A stretch of DNA of 64,000 nucleotides from Jeotgalibacillus soli. Its GTDB lineage: Bacteria; Bacillota; Bacilli; Bacillales; Jeotgalibacillaceae. Positions within the stretch are counted from its first letter, which is position 1; each line of letters opens with the position of its first letter. Positions 35,384 to 44,269 of the stretch are shown here, piece by piece. Under the pieces are notes generated by a model. The model searched no databases, had not been told where the DNA came from, and worked only from the letters and a program-made list of their open reading frames with translations. Position numbers and translations under genes: made by a program. The stretch is taken from the NCBI RefSeq assembly GCF_000829435.1, contig NZ_JXRP01000006.1, forward strand, positions 62,001-126,000, given 5' to 3'.

Positions 35384-35592
35384 ATGAAACGATTTATCCT
35401 ATTTATCGTTAGTTTTGCGTCTATTTCATAATCCAAATCGGAAGCGATGATCCAGCCAGTTCAGCAACTGAACTAAACAGCAGCCTAGTTGAGTTTGGTG
35501 AAGTTAACTATATGTCTTGGCTATTTGGCCTTGTTTCAGCGACTGTGGCATACGTACTTTCAAGGAAGACCATTAGAGTAAAAGAAGCCTGA
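35384..35592 (+). pseudogene. Small membrane protein, frameshifted
   Basis: GAAGGAG and ATG open MKRFILFIVSF, after which the frame stops; one base further the reading continues VYFIIQIGSDDPASSATELN and ends SRKTIRVKEA. Adding one T to the TTTT run near 35417 restores a protein of about 69 aa with N- and C-terminal helices. Second gene of the SigW-type unit, family unknown. Confidence 0.6.
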
Positions 35593-35723
35593 AAACAAGC
35601 AAGTGGCTGCTCGTAGCCCTTGCTCTTTTTATATAAAATTATATAAAAAGGTTTTTTAGTTTACTTAAACGGAAAAAATGACGATATAGAGCATGCAATT
35701 CAATTATAGAGGAGTGTTTCCGT

Positions 35724-36281
35724 ATGAAGTTTTCCAGTAGTGCATTATTAATCATAGATATGGTCAATAAAATGGATTTTGATGGGGGAGAGGCGCTGCT
35801 GAAGCATACATTGCCCATGGCGGACCGATTGGCTGCTTTAAAAAAACGCGTAAAGGAAGCTGAAATCCCTGTCATTTATGTAAATGACAACTTCGGTCAG
35901 TGGCAGGATAATGCAATGAATTTAATCCGTGAATGTAAAAAAAGCCCAGGAAAACCAGTTGTTAATAAAATTATGCCGGATGAGGATGATTATTTTATTA
36001 TCAAACCAAAGCATTCCGGTTTTTTTGGAACACAGCTGGACATTTTACTCCACCAAATGCAGGTGGAAAATCTGATTATCACGGGGGTTGCGGGTGATAT
36101 ATGTGTTCTCTTTACAGCCAATGATGCGTACATGCGTGAGTATAAGCTATTTGTTCCTGAAGATTGCATCGCCTCAGAGCGTACCGAGGATAATGAAAAC
36201 GCACTTCATATCATTCGCAGAACGCTATTTGCGGATACGACACCTTCAGCTGAAATAGACTTATCAACAGTAAATAAATAG
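35724..36281 (+). CDS. Isochorismatase-family cysteine hydrolase
   Basis: 185 aa. Triad of the family: Asp in LLIIDMVN (about residue 11), Lys in FIIKPKHSGF and Cys in GVAGDICVLFTANDA with the preceding cis-peptide. Members hydrolyse isochorismate, nicotinamide or carbamoyl groups; the acidic residues of nicotinamidases' metal site (DxHxxxH) are not evident, so I leave the substrate open. GAGGAGTG ribosome site; monocistronic. Confidence 0.88.
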   Translation: MKFSSSALLIIDMVNKMDFDGGEALLKHTLPMADRLAALKKRVKEAEIPVIYVNDNFGQWQDNAMNLIRECKKSPGKPVVNKIMPDEDDYFIIKPKHSGFFGTQLDILLHQMQVENLIITGVAGDICVLFTANDAYMREYKLFVPEDCIASERTEDNENALHIIRRTLFADTTPSAEIDLSTVNK

Positions 36282-36429
36282 TTTCAAGGTTATCAACAAC
36301 TTGAAACGGTTGCAGCAAAAAACAATCCACACGCTTTTTTGTGGATAACCCGCATTTTTATTTAATGTTAATAACTTCTTGCGTTTTCAAAAGGGTTTAT
36401 TCACATACTTCACAAAAGACAGTGGATAA
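36261..36429. promoter_or_regulatory. Cluster of five DnaA boxes
   Basis: Against TTATNCACA: TTATCAACA at 36261 and 36290 (one mismatch each), TGTGGATAA at 36340 (perfect, minus), TTATTCACA at 36397 (perfect) and AGTGGATAA at 36421 (one mismatch, minus). A GTTTCAAG/CTTGAAAC hairpin lies between the second and third. B. subtilis has several DnaA-box clusters outside oriC that titrate DnaA or regulate genes. Confidence 0.6.
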
Positions 36430-36438
36430 AGGGGGCGA

Positions 36439-36879
36439 ATGAAAATGTTTATTGTAAATGTGGAAGCAGCGGTTTTGAAGGATGGCAAATGGCTGATCGT
36501 CAAGAGAAGTGCAAAGGAAGAGCATGCAGGGGGAATGCTTGCTCTTGTTGGAGGAAAGGTTGATATTGAAGGCTTTTCTTCAGATATTTTAGAGAGAACG
36601 ATTGTGAGAGAAGTAGCTGAAGAGGTCGGGATCCAAATAAAAAAATATACACAATATATCCACAGTACTACTTTTGTGACGGAGTTGGGTGAAAATGTTG
36701 TGGATATCGTATTCCTCTGCCAGCATGAAGCGGGTGAAGCGTTTGCCAAAAGCCCAGATGAAGTAGATGAGGTCATGTGGCTGACAACAGAGGAAATATT
36801 GAATGAAGAAACGGCGCCTGATTATTTGAAAGAAAGTATTAAACGCGCAGATCAGTTAAGGAGAACAAGATCTTGCTAA
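36439..36879 (+). CDS. Nudix hydrolase
   Basis: 146 aa. Nudix box present as GGKVDIE ... ILERTIVREVAEEVGI (REVAEEVG core with the catalytic Glu residues). A small cytoplasmic house-cleaning pyrophosphatase; the nucleotide substrate cannot be read from the sequence. GGGGGCG ribosome site; probably cotranscribed with the acetyltransferase gene 13 bases downstream. Confidence 0.87.
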   Translation: MKMFIVNVEAAVLKDGKWLIVKRSAKEEHAGGMLALVGGKVDIEGFSSDILERTIVREVAEEVGIQIKKYTQYIHSTTFVTELGENVVDIVFLCQHEAGEAFAKSPDEVDEVMWLTTEEILNEETAPDYLKESIKRADQLRRTRSC

Positions 36880-36891
36880 AGAGGAGAAGCT

Positions 36892-37401
36892 ATGATTATA
36901 CGTCTTTTAACAGCATTGGATGCGGAAATTCATCGGATATTACGCTTAGAAGCATTAATGAATAACCCCGAAGCTTTCGCTGCAGCGTATGAAGAAGAAA
37001 AGGAATATCCAATCGATCTTTTCCGTGATCAGCTTCGATCGAATGATTCGTTTACGTTAGGAGCATTTACGAAGGACAAGCTTGATGGGGTTATAACATT
37101 GGTCAAAGAAAAACCGCTTAAGCTCAAACATCGAGCGAATATTGTTGCCATGTACGTTTCACCGGAGGGAAGAGGGCTTGGTATTGGAAAATCCTTGCTC
37201 GAAAAAACGATAGAAGAAGCAAAAGGAATAGAGGGATTGGAACAAATTTATCTTACAGTCGTTACGACCAATGAGCCCGCTAAAAGGCTCTATTCTTCAT
37301 TAGGATTTGAAATGTTTGCGACGGAAGAGAGAGCGTTAAAGTTTAACGATATATATTTTGATGAGGAGCATAGAGTACTATTTTTAAAAAATAACGAGTG
37401 A
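36892..37401 (+). CDS. GNAT family N-acetyltransferase
   Basis: 169 aa. Acetyl-CoA-binding segment VAMYVSPEGRGLGIGKSLLE (V-x5-R/Q-x-x-G-x-G) near residue 85, followed by TTNEPAKRLYSSLGFEMF typical of the fold's C-terminal half. Acceptor unknown. GAGGAG ribosome site, 13 bases after the Nudix gene, then a terminator. Confidence 0.88.
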   Translation: MIIRLLTALDAEIHRILRLEALMNNPEAFAAAYEEEKEYPIDLFRDQLRSNDSFTLGAFTKDKLDGVITLVKEKPLKLKHRANIVAMYVSPEGRGLGIGKSLLEKTIEEAKGIEGLEQIYLTVVTTNEPAKRLYSSLGFEMFATEERALKFNDIYFDEEHRVLFLKNNE

Positions 37402-37441
37402 GCCCAGCACATGATATTTTGTGCTGGGCTTTTTCTTTTTA
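37401..37441 (+). terminator. Rho-independent terminator
   Basis: Perfect 11-bp stem AGCCCAGCACA/TGTGCTGGGCT, 8-nt loop, T-rich tail. Its left arm begins at the last base of the acetyltransferase stop codon region. Confidence 0.9.
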
Positions 37442-37537
37442 AAGGGGGAAAAATTTAGATATCGAGCAACCTCTCTCATCTTCAGATAAATGATACATAC
37501 GTTCGAATATCTGGAGTTTCACAAGGAGGAAATTTTG

Positions 37538-38344
37538 TTGAAAAAAAGTGTGTATGTCCTGATGGGGACAGCATTTTTATTAATTTTGTCAGCATGCAGC
37601 TCCAGCGATAAAAGTACGCTGGAAAAAATTGAAGAAGAGGGAACAGTCACAGTCGGCTTTGCCAATGAACGACCCTGTGCCTATCAAGAAGGCGATGGAA
37701 CCGTAACAGGACAGTCGGTTGAAATTGCACGGGCTGTTTTTGAAGAATTAGGAGCAGAAGAGCTGGAAGAGGAAGTAGTCGGCTTTGATTCATTGATAAG
37801 TGGATTAAATTCTAGAAATTTTGATGCAGTTACTGCAGGAATGTACATAACGCCCGACCGCTGTGAAAATGCTGCGTTTGCAGAGCCGGAATATAGAATT
37901 GGTGAAGGGTTAGCCGTACAGCCTGGTAATCCTCACAATCTCACAAGCTACGAGGATACTGCAAACAATCCTGATGTGAAGGTAACGGTAATGGCTGGTG
38001 CGATTGAGCGTGACTATTTATTAGCTGTCGGTGTTTCTGAAGATCAAATCCAGCAGGTAAGTGACATTGCGTCTAACATTTCAACACTTGATGCGGGGAA
38101 TACGGATGCCATTACGATGACAGATCTAACCCTGCGTACAGCGCTGCAGGTAATAAAAGATTTGGCTGATCAGGGAGATATGTCCATGATTTTGATTACA
38201 CATGAAATGGATTTTGCTTTAGAGGTATCTGATCGTGTGGTTTTCTTTGCGGATGGCAAGCTAGTAGAAGAAGGACCCCCTGAAAAAATATTAAAAGCAC
38301 CGGAAAGTGAGAGACTTCAGTCATTTTTAGAACGTGTACTATAA
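37538..38344 (+). pseudogene. Chimera of ectoine-type binding protein (EhuB) and ATPase (EhuA)
   Basis: 268 aa from a TTG start after AAGGAGG. Residues 1-20 are a lipoprotein signal (LSAC lipobox), and up to about residue 203 it is an EhuB-like solute-binding protein: CAYQEGDGTVTGQSVEIARA, NFDAVTAGMYITPDRC. From about residue 204 it turns abruptly into the C-terminal part of an amino-acid-type ABC ATPase: MILITHEMDFALEVSDRVVF, ADGKLVEEGPPE, ending SFLERVL. The end of EhuB, both permeases (EhuC, EhuD) and the Walker A/B half of EhuA are gone. The join is in frame near 38145. It cannot transport; a secreted fusion protein might still be made. Confidence 0.82.
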
Positions 38345-38360
38345 AGTAAGACTTTCATAA

Positions 38361-38411
38361 AAAAACTTGCTGATGATGGCTGAAAACCGCCTGTCTTCTG
38401 CAAGTTTTTTT
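38361..38411 (+). terminator. Rho-independent terminator
   Basis: AAAAACTTGC / GCAAGTTTTT arms with a 30-nt loop and T tail, just after the chimera; likely the original terminator of the ehu operon. Confidence 0.75.
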
Positions 38412-38484
38412 AATAGCTGGAGAGCCTCTTGGGATGCTGCATTACTTAGCGTATTAAGATGAATGGATTTATTTTGATTTCTAC

Positions 38485-38512
38485 ATTGTGTACAATGATA
38501 ACGTTATATAAT
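38485..38512 (+). promoter_or_regulatory. Promoter region of the Mo cofactor block
   Basis: A clean TATAAT (38507) preceded by the perfect palindrome ATTGT-GT-ACAAT (38485-38496), which overlaps where a -35 would be. The palindrome could be an operator. The next gene starts about 95 bases downstream. Confidence 0.4.
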
Positions 38513-38604
38513 AGTTGATAAGTGGAATCATTCCTATAAAAACTAAATTTTTTTGCAAGAGGTTCAATGATGAAGCATAGAACGTTTTTAGATATATAGA
38601 GAGG

Positions 38605-39639
38605 ATGAGCGTATTGCTGCAGGAACGCTATTCAAGACAGGAGTTATTTAATCCAATAGGCAAGAGTGGGCAAAATAAAATAAGTGATAAACATGTCTTG
38701 CTAATTGGTGCAGGAGCGCTTGGAACGGGCAATGCAGAGGCTTTAGTAAGAGCCGGTGTAGGGACAATAACCATCGTTGACCGTGATTATGTAGAGGCAA
38801 GCAATCTGCAGCGGCAGCAATTATATAGTGAAGAGGATGCAAAAAAAAGAATGCCAAAAGCAATTGCTGCCAAAGAAAGGCTTTCTCAAATCAACTCTTC
38901 TGTTACCATTCATGCGAAAATCATGGATGCATCCTTTGCGGAATTATCCTCGCTTGCTCAAGATGTCGATTTAATGATTGATGCGACAGATAATTATGAC
39001 ACGAGACTGATCATTAACGATGCAGCGCAAAAATACAACGTACCATGGATTTATGGTGCATGTGTCGGAAGCTATGGCATGACCTTTACCATTATACCCG
39101 GTGAGACGCCATGTCTTCAATGCTTGTGGGATAACATTCCAATGAGCGGCGGTCAAACCTGTGACACAGCAGGCATTATCAGTCCGGCTGTTAATATGGT
39201 CGTCTCTTATCAAACGGCTGAAGCCTTGAAGATTCTCGTAGAAGATTGGCAGGCACTTCGTGGGAAGCTTGTTATGTTTGATCTTTGGGAGAATACCCAT
39301 ACAGAAATTAATGTGAAGAAAGTAAAGAAAAAGAACTGTCCTTCGTGTGGGGAACAGGCGTATTTTCCATATTTATCAAATGAAAAATTGATGAAAACAG
39401 CAGTTTTATGTGGTCGGGATACTGTCCAGTTTCGTCCGTCTGAAAAGAAAACGATTGATTTAACAGAGATCGAGAGCGTCTTTTCTTCACAAGGGCTGGT
39501 TGTACAGCGAAACCCGTATTTATTATCTGTTACTTTTGCTCCTCATAGAGTCGTCGTGTTTTATGATGGGCGGGTGCTTGTTCATGGAACAAATAATGTA
39601 ACAGAGGCGAAAAAATATTATCATCGTATTTTTAGTTGA
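38605..39639 (+). CDS. moeB: ThiF/MoeB family adenylyltransferase
   Basis: 344 aa. Adenylates the C-terminal Gly-Gly of MoaD (or ThiS) so that it can be thiocarboxylated. ATP-binding LLIGAGALGTGNAEALVRAG near residue 32, RQQLY (Arg finger), DATDNYDTR, and zinc Cys pairs CLQC and CPSCG. The last ~90 residues form an extra small domain common in Bacillus MoeB. Start uncertain: this ATG directly follows GAGAGG, while a TTG three codons later has better spacing. Heads the Mo cluster, so MoeB is preferred over ThiF. Confidence 0.88.
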   Translation: MSVLLQERYSRQELFNPIGKSGQNKISDKHVLLIGAGALGTGNAEALVRAGVGTITIVDRDYVEASNLQRQQLYSEEDAKKRMPKAIAAKERLSQINSSVTIHAKIMDASFAELSSLAQDVDLMIDATDNYDTRLIINDAAQKYNVPWIYGACVGSYGMTFTIIPGETPCLQCLWDNIPMSGGQTCDTAGIISPAVNMVVSYQTAEALKILVEDWQALRGKLVMFDLWENTHTEINVKKVKKKNCPSCGEQAYFPYLSNEKLMKTAVLCGRDTVQFRPSEKKTIDLTEIESVFSSQGLVVQRNPYLLSVTFAPHRVVVFYDGRVLVHGTNNVTEAKKYYHRIFS

Positions 39640-39652
39640 GGAGAGAAAGCAG

Positions 39653-40420
39653 ATGCGGACTCAACGATATTTTATGCTGCTTATCCTTATGCTCCTAATG
39701 GTCAGTGGATGCGCAGCGCAGGCAGATGACCGTCGTAACGTCATCACGATTTCAGCGGCAGCGAGCATGAAGGATAGTTTGGAAGAGATTCAGGAGGAAT
39801 TCTATAACGTGCATCCTGATATCTCTTTAGTGTTTAACTATGGGAGCTCTGGTGCACTTAAACGTCAAATAGAGCAAGGTGCGCCAGTAGATGCTTTCCT
39901 TTCTGCCTCGAAGAAACATTTTGTGGATTTGTTAGAAGAGGAGTATATCTTCACAACGAATAAAAATGCTTTTGCGAGCAATGCAATCGTGATGGTCACA
40001 CATAAAAATAGTGAATTTAACCGCTTAAACGAGCTGCTTCAAAATGGAAAAAGGATTGCCCTTGCTATTCCTGAAACGACTCCAGCAGGCAAGTATGCAC
40101 AAGAAGCGCTAGAAAATATGGGAGCTTGGGAGAGTATGCAGAGCAGAATTGTTTTTGGGAAGGATGTTCGGCATGTCTTAACACTTGTCGAGCAGCAGAG
40201 TGTCGATGGCGGTTTAGTGTATCAATCAGATGCTGTTTCATCCCAAAAGGTGAAGGTCATTAAAAAGCTGGATGCTTCTTTGTATTCTCCTATTGGGTAT
40301 TACGCAGGAGTAGTAAAAAAAAGTGAAAATAGAGCTCAAGCAGAGCTGTTTACAGAATTTCTACATCAGAAAATAAGCCAGGATATCTTGGTCGCAAACG
40401 GTTTTTTATATCCGAAATAA
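39653..40420 (+). CDS. modA: Molybdate-binding lipoprotein ModA
   Basis: 255 aa. Signal with lipobox VSGC, then ITISAAASMKDSLEEI and YGSSGALKRQIEQGAPVDAF, the standard ModA anion-binding loops, and later IVFGKDVRHVLTLVEQ with DGGLVYQSDA. Captures molybdate or tungstate outside the membrane. 13 bases after moeB and upstream of modB, so one operon. Confidence 0.93.
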   Translation: MRTQRYFMLLILMLLMVSGCAAQADDRRNVITISAAASMKDSLEEIQEEFYNVHPDISLVFNYGSSGALKRQIEQGAPVDAFLSASKKHFVDLLEEEYIFTTNKNAFASNAIVMVTHKNSEFNRLNELLQNGKRIALAIPETTPAGKYAQEALENMGAWESMQSRIVFGKDVRHVLTLVEQQSVDGGLVYQSDAVSSQKVKVIKKLDASLYSPIGYYAGVVKKSENRAQAELFTEFLHQKISQDILVANGFLYPK

Positions 40421-40488
40421 CAAGGACACTCTTGTTCTATACAAGAGATGTCCATATGATTTGGTTTATAAAATAAGTAGGTGAAGCA

Positions 40489-41154
40489 ATGGATCAACAA
40501 TTTTGGTTTCCCATTCAGCTGTCTTTATGGGTAGCATCAATCGCAGCAATTATAGTTTTTGTACTTGGTATCCTATTAGGCAGACTGTTTGTTTCTGAGA
40601 GAATTAAAGGGAAATTAATATGGGAGACGCTCTTTATTCTACCGCTTGTGCTGCCTCCTTCTGTAATTGGCTTTTTGCTCATCATGATTTTTGGAGCAAA
40701 TAGTGCTGCCGGCAGGCTGGTAGAAAATGTATTCGGCTTCTCTGTGATGTTTACACCGATGGCGGCAATTCTTGCTGCCATCGTCGTCGCCTTCCCTCTC
40801 ATGTTTCAGTCAGCTAAGATGGGATTTTTTTCCATCGATAAAGATATCGTTGGCGCTGCAAGAATCGATGGTGCCTCAGAGTGGGGGATTTTAAGAAACA
40901 TCATGATTCCGCTCGCAGGAAAAGCCCTTATTACTGGCGGTATTCTTAGCTTCACCCGTGCACTGGGAGAATTTGGGGCTACGCTTATGTTTGCTGGGAA
41001 TATTCCAGGGAAAACTCAAACCATTCCAACAGCCATTTATGTTGCTCTTGAAACAGGCGACACGAAGCTTGCTTTTATATATGTTTTGTTTAGTATTAGT
41101 GCGGCTTTCATTCTGTTAGGCTTAACAAACGTCTTAAATAAGCGTTATAACTGA
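40489..41154 (+). CDS. modB: Molybdate ABC transporter permease ModB
   Basis: 221 aa, about five membrane segments, with the cytoplasmic coupling loop DGASEWGILRNIMIPLAGKA (EAA motif) and the ModB signature TRALGEFGATLMFAGN. Works with ModA. No ModC ATPase follows, as in B. subtilis (yvgLM), so the ATPase must be elsewhere or shared. A GGACACTCTTG/CAAGAGATGTCC hairpin without T tract lies between modA and modB and may set relative expression. Confidence 0.93.
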   Translation: MDQQFWFPIQLSLWVASIAAIIVFVLGILLGRLFVSERIKGKLIWETLFILPLVLPPSVIGFLLIMIFGANSAAGRLVENVFGFSVMFTPMAAILAAIVVAFPLMFQSAKMGFFSIDKDIVGAARIDGASEWGILRNIMIPLAGKALITGGILSFTRALGEFGATLMFAGNIPGKTQTIPTAIYVALETGDTKLAFIYVLFSISAAFILLGLTNVLNKRYN

Positions 41155-41182
41155 GTAAAAGGACTTTTAAACAAACGTTTGA

Positions 41183-41677
41183 TTAAACCGGTTCATCCTG
41201 ACGGGAGAAGTCACCATTTTTGCCGCCTTTTTTTTCTTTTAAAAAAGTGGGGCCGATGATCATGCCTTTATCGACTGCTTTACACATGTCATAAACGGTT
41301 AGTGCGCAGACTGAAGCGGCTGTGAGAGCTTCCATTTCAACGCCTGTGCTGCCTTTTGTTTTAACAGTAGATGAAATGGATAATTTATAGCTCTGTTCTG
41401 TTTTTATCCAGTCAAAAGAGATGTCAATGCCGCTGATCGGAATAGGGTGGCACATAGGAATAAGCGTAGATGTTTGTTTCGCTGCCATGATACCGGCAAC
41501 TTGCGCAACAGCAAGAACATCACCTTTTTTCATCTCATTGTTTGTGATTTTTGTATAGATTTCTTCATTAAGCAAGATGCTTGATTGGGCAATCGCGGAG
41601 CGCGATGTCTCCGGCTTTTGTGTAATATCAACCATTTTAGCTCTTCCCTGATCATTAAAGTGTGTAAAATCGGACAT
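41183..41677 (-). CDS. moaC: Cyclic pyranopterin monophosphate synthase MoaC
   Basis: 164 aa. Completes conversion of the MoaA product to cyclic pyranopterin monophosphate. Conserved [15 protein letters not shown] and [20 protein letters not shown] with the catalytic Lys in MCKAVDKGM. It is the only gene of the Mo block on the minus strand, convergent with modB and divergent from moeA, so it must have its own promoter in the 130-base gap before moeA. Confidence 0.95.
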   Translation of the reverse strand: MSDFTHFNDQGRAKMVDITQKPETSRSAIAQSSILLNEEIYTKITNNEMKKGDVLAVAQVAGIMAAKQTSTLIPMCHPIPISGIDISFDWIKTEQSYKLSISSTVKTKGSTGVEMEALTAASVCALTVYDMCKAVDKGMIIGPTFLKEKKGGKNGDFSRQDEPV

Positions 41678-41807
41678 TGCGATAAAGCCTCCATTTCAAT
41701 AGTGAAAAAGTTTGTGAGTATATAGATCAATTGATGGTATTGTACCATGACGCTATATCTTTTAAAAAAAGGATTTTCAACGAAGAAGGAGAGAGGAGCT
41801 TTTAGAA

Positions 41808-43079
41808 ATGGCAGAGAGAAGAAAGCCGATTCCCATTGGAGAAGCGGTGAGCAGAGTAATGAGCTTCGCCGCTCCCGGGACAAAAGAAAAGATCCATGTT
41901 AATGATGCATATGGTCGGACACTGGGAGAGGATATTATTGCTGTCCACCCTGTTCCGCCGTTTGACCGTTCGCCTTATGACGGATTTGCCATTCGTGCAG
42001 AGGATTCGGCGCAGGCGAGCAGGGGAAATCCAATCACCTTTAACGTAATCGAGACGGTCGGGGCAGGCTCTGTCGCGACCAAAGAGGTAAAACCGTATGA
42101 GGCTGTTCGAATTATGACAGGTGCTCAGCTGCCGGATCAATGTGATGCGGTTGTGATGCTCGAGCTTACCACCGAATCTACTGAAGACGGCGTAAGCACA
42201 ATGACCATTAAACGTCCGTTTCAACCAGGCGATAATGTATCGTTTAAGGGTGAAGATACAGAGCAAGGTGCTGTTTTAGTAAAAAAAGGCGAATTAATTA
42301 ATCCGGGTGTCGTGGCTGTTTTAGCCACTTTTGGCTACGAGTATGTCTATGTTGCAAAAAAACCGCTTATTGGTGTTTTTGCTACAGGCTCAGAGCTGCT
42401 TGATGTGCATGAGGAGCTGCAGCCGGGGAAAATACGCAACAGCAACGCACATATGATTGCCGCTCAAATTGAACGGGCGGGTGCAGAGGTAAAATACTTC
42501 GGAAAGCTTGAAGATGATCTTGAACGCTGCTATCAATCCATTAATGAAGCCGCTGCAGAGGTGGATATGCTCATAACAACAGGCGGGGTTTCAGTTGGCG
42601 ATTTTGACTATTTGCCAGCTGTTTATGAAAAGCTTGGAGCAGAGGTGCTGTTTAATAAGATTGCCATGAGACCGGGAAGTGTTACGACAGTCGCTCATTG
42701 GGAAGGGAAATATTTATTCGGGCTGTCAGGAAATCCTTCTGCCTGTTATGTAGGATTCGAGGTGCTTGTTCGTCCTGTGGTCAAAACGCTGTTGTTTTCA
42801 GCTAAACCTCATCTGCCAAAAGTGGAGGCTCGATTATCCGAGGATTTTCTGAAGCCTAATCCCTTTACCCGTTTTGTTAGAAGTAAATTGAACATAACAA
42901 CAGAAGGATTAAAGGCTGCACCAAGCGGCTTCAATAAATCAAATGCTGTGACTTCTCTTGCGACTTCTGATGCACTTGTAGTATTGCCAGGCGGAACACG
43001 GGGATATAAAGATGGCGATCTTGTAGACGTACTGCTGCTGGAATCCTATGAAGGAAGTGAATGGCCTTGGGAGAAATAA
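41808..43079 (+). CDS. moeA: Molybdopterin molybdenumtransferase MoeA
   Basis: 423 aa. Inserts molybdate into adenylated molybdopterin. Motifs: PPFDRSPYDGFAIRAED near residue 45, IMTGAQLP, the MoCF fold ITTGGVSVGDFDY and PGSV with LSGNPSACYVGFEV. Typical length. First gene of a run (moeA-mobB-moaE-moaD-mobA-moaA) with overlaps or short gaps. Confidence 0.95.
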   Translation: MAERRKPIPIGEAVSRVMSFAAPGTKEKIHVNDAYGRTLGEDIIAVHPVPPFDRSPYDGFAIRAEDSAQASRGNPITFNVIETVGAGSVATKEVKPYEAVRIMTGAQLPDQCDAVVMLELTTESTEDGVSTMTIKRPFQPGDNVSFKGEDTEQGAVLVKKGELINPGVVAVLATFGYEYVYVAKKPLIGVFATGSELLDVHEELQPGKIRNSNAHMIAAQIERAGAEVKYFGKLEDDLERCYQSINEAAAEVDMLITTGGVSVGDFDYLPAVYEKLGAEVLFNKIAMRPGSVTTVAHWEGKYLFGLSGNPSACYVGFEVLVRPVVKTLLFSAKPHLPKVEARLSEDFLKPNPFTRFVRSKLNITTEGLKAAPSGFNKSNAVTSLATSDALVVLPGGTRGYKDGDLVDVLLLESYEGSEWPWEK

Positions 43080-43576
43080 TTACTATTTTACAGGTCGTCG
43101 GATTCCAAAATAGCGGAAAGACAACGGTGGTAAGCAAGCTGATTGAAGAGGCCAGCAGGCGCCATTTTCGAATCGCTTCGATTAAGCATCATGGTCATGG
43201 CGGTATACCTGATCTGGCTGCTCAAAGCAAAGACAGTGAACGCCATCGGCAGGCAGGAGCCGTCATAAGCGGGGTTGAAGGCGGAGGAGTACTGCAAATG
43301 ACTATCAGTCAATCACAATGGCAGCTTGATGAAATTTTATCTATATATTGTCAAATGAAGATTGACGCGATATTAATAGAGGGTTATAAACACGAAAATT
43401 ATCCAAAAATTGTTATGATTAAAGAGGAAGAAGACCTATTTTTATTGGATAAGCTTGAGAATATTGAAGCCGTGATCAGCTGTGAACCGATCCAGGCACC
43501 GTATCCTGTTTTTTTGATCAACGAGGAAGAACGCTATCTTGAGTGGTTTATTGAGTTTATTGGGAGGACGAAATGA
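43061..43576 (+). CDS. mobB: Molybdopterin-guanine dinucleotide adapter MobB
   Basis: 171 aa. P-loop GTPase: VVGFQNSGKTTVVSKLI (Walker A near residue 12), IKHHGHGG, and the later LIEGYKHENYPKI. Assists MobA in forming MGD. Start overlaps the end of moeA by 19 bases and ends overlapping moaE by 4, showing tight coupling. Confidence 0.92.
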   Translation: MALGEIITILQVVGFQNSGKTTVVSKLIEEASRRHFRIASIKHHGHGGIPDLAAQSKDSERHRQAGAVISGVEGGGVLQMTISQSQWQLDEILSIYCQMKIDAILIEGYKHENYPKIVMIKEEEDLFLLDKLENIEAVISCEPIQAPYPVFLINEEERYLEWFIEFIGRTK

Positions 43577-44046
43577 AAAATTCGATGTTTATTATTACAA
43601 GTGAGCCCGTTTCAATTGAAGAAGTGACGCAAAAGGTTGTGCGCAGGGAAGCTGGGGCAATCGTGAATTTTATAGGAACAGTGAGAGAGTTCACAAAGGG
43701 GAAGAGAACGCTATCATTGCAGTACGAGGCCTATCCCTCTATGGCTGAAAAGCAGCTGGCGAAAATTGGAGAAGAAATTAACGAGAAATGGCCAGATGCG
43801 ATCACAGCCATCACTCACCGCACCGGGAAGCTTGATATTTCCGATATTGCTGTGGTGATTGCGGTGTCAACACCGCATCGAAAAGACGCTTATGCTGCGA
43901 ACGAATATGCGATTGAACGAATTAAGCAAATTGTACCGATCTGGAAAAAAGAACAGTGGGAAGATGGAGAAGAATGGATTGGGGATCAGCTGGAAAACAA
44001 AAGTTATCCAAAAGGGAAGCCGGAGGAGGTAGAAAATAATGATTAA
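43573..44046 (+). CDS. moaE: Molybdopterin synthase large subunit MoaE
   Basis: 157 aa. Transfers sulfur from MoaD thiocarboxylate to the precursor. Seen: GAIVNFIGTVREFTKG, LQYEAYPSMAEKQL, HRTGKLDI and the catalytic Lys region PIWKKEQWEDGEEW. Overlaps mobB by 4 bases and moaD by 8. Confidence 0.95.
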   Translation: MKNSMFIITSEPVSIEEVTQKVVRREAGAIVNFIGTVREFTKGKRTLSLQYEAYPSMAEKQLAKIGEEINEKWPDAITAITHRTGKLDISDIAVVIAVSTPHRKDAYAANEYAIERIKQIVPIWKKEQWEDGEEWIGDQLENKSYPKGKPEEVENND

Positions 44047-44269
44047 TATTAAGGTTTTTGCCCATTTAAGAGAAAAGCTTGGCGGGGAGCAGCTGACAGT
44101 CGATCATACTGAAATTACGGTAAAGGAGCTGCTGCAGGAGCTTGCTGAAAAGTACTCGATTAAAACGGATTCTATTATGGTTGCGATCAATGAAGAATAT
44201 GCGGACAGTGAAGATTTGGTTCAGTCTGGTGATACGGTAGCTCTTATCCCGCCTGTTAGTGGAGGATAA
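44039..44269 (+). CDS. moaD: Molybdopterin synthase sulfur carrier MoaD
   Basis: 76 aa ubiquitin-like protein ending in VSGG, the C-terminal Gly-Gly that MoeB adenylates and that carries the thiocarboxylate. LREKLGG and LIPPVSGG are typical. GGAGGTAG ribosome site inside the end of moaE; start overlaps moaE by 8 bases. Confidence 0.95.
   Translation: MINIKVFAHLREKLGGEQLTVDHTEITVKELLQELAEKYSIKTDSIMVAINEEYADSEDLVQSGDTVALIPPVSGG

Noticed and set aside
36261-36429. Chromosomal or plasmid replication origin
   Set aside because: No dnaA, dnaN or rep gene and no AT-rich unwinding element next to the boxes; a titration or regulatory cluster fits better.
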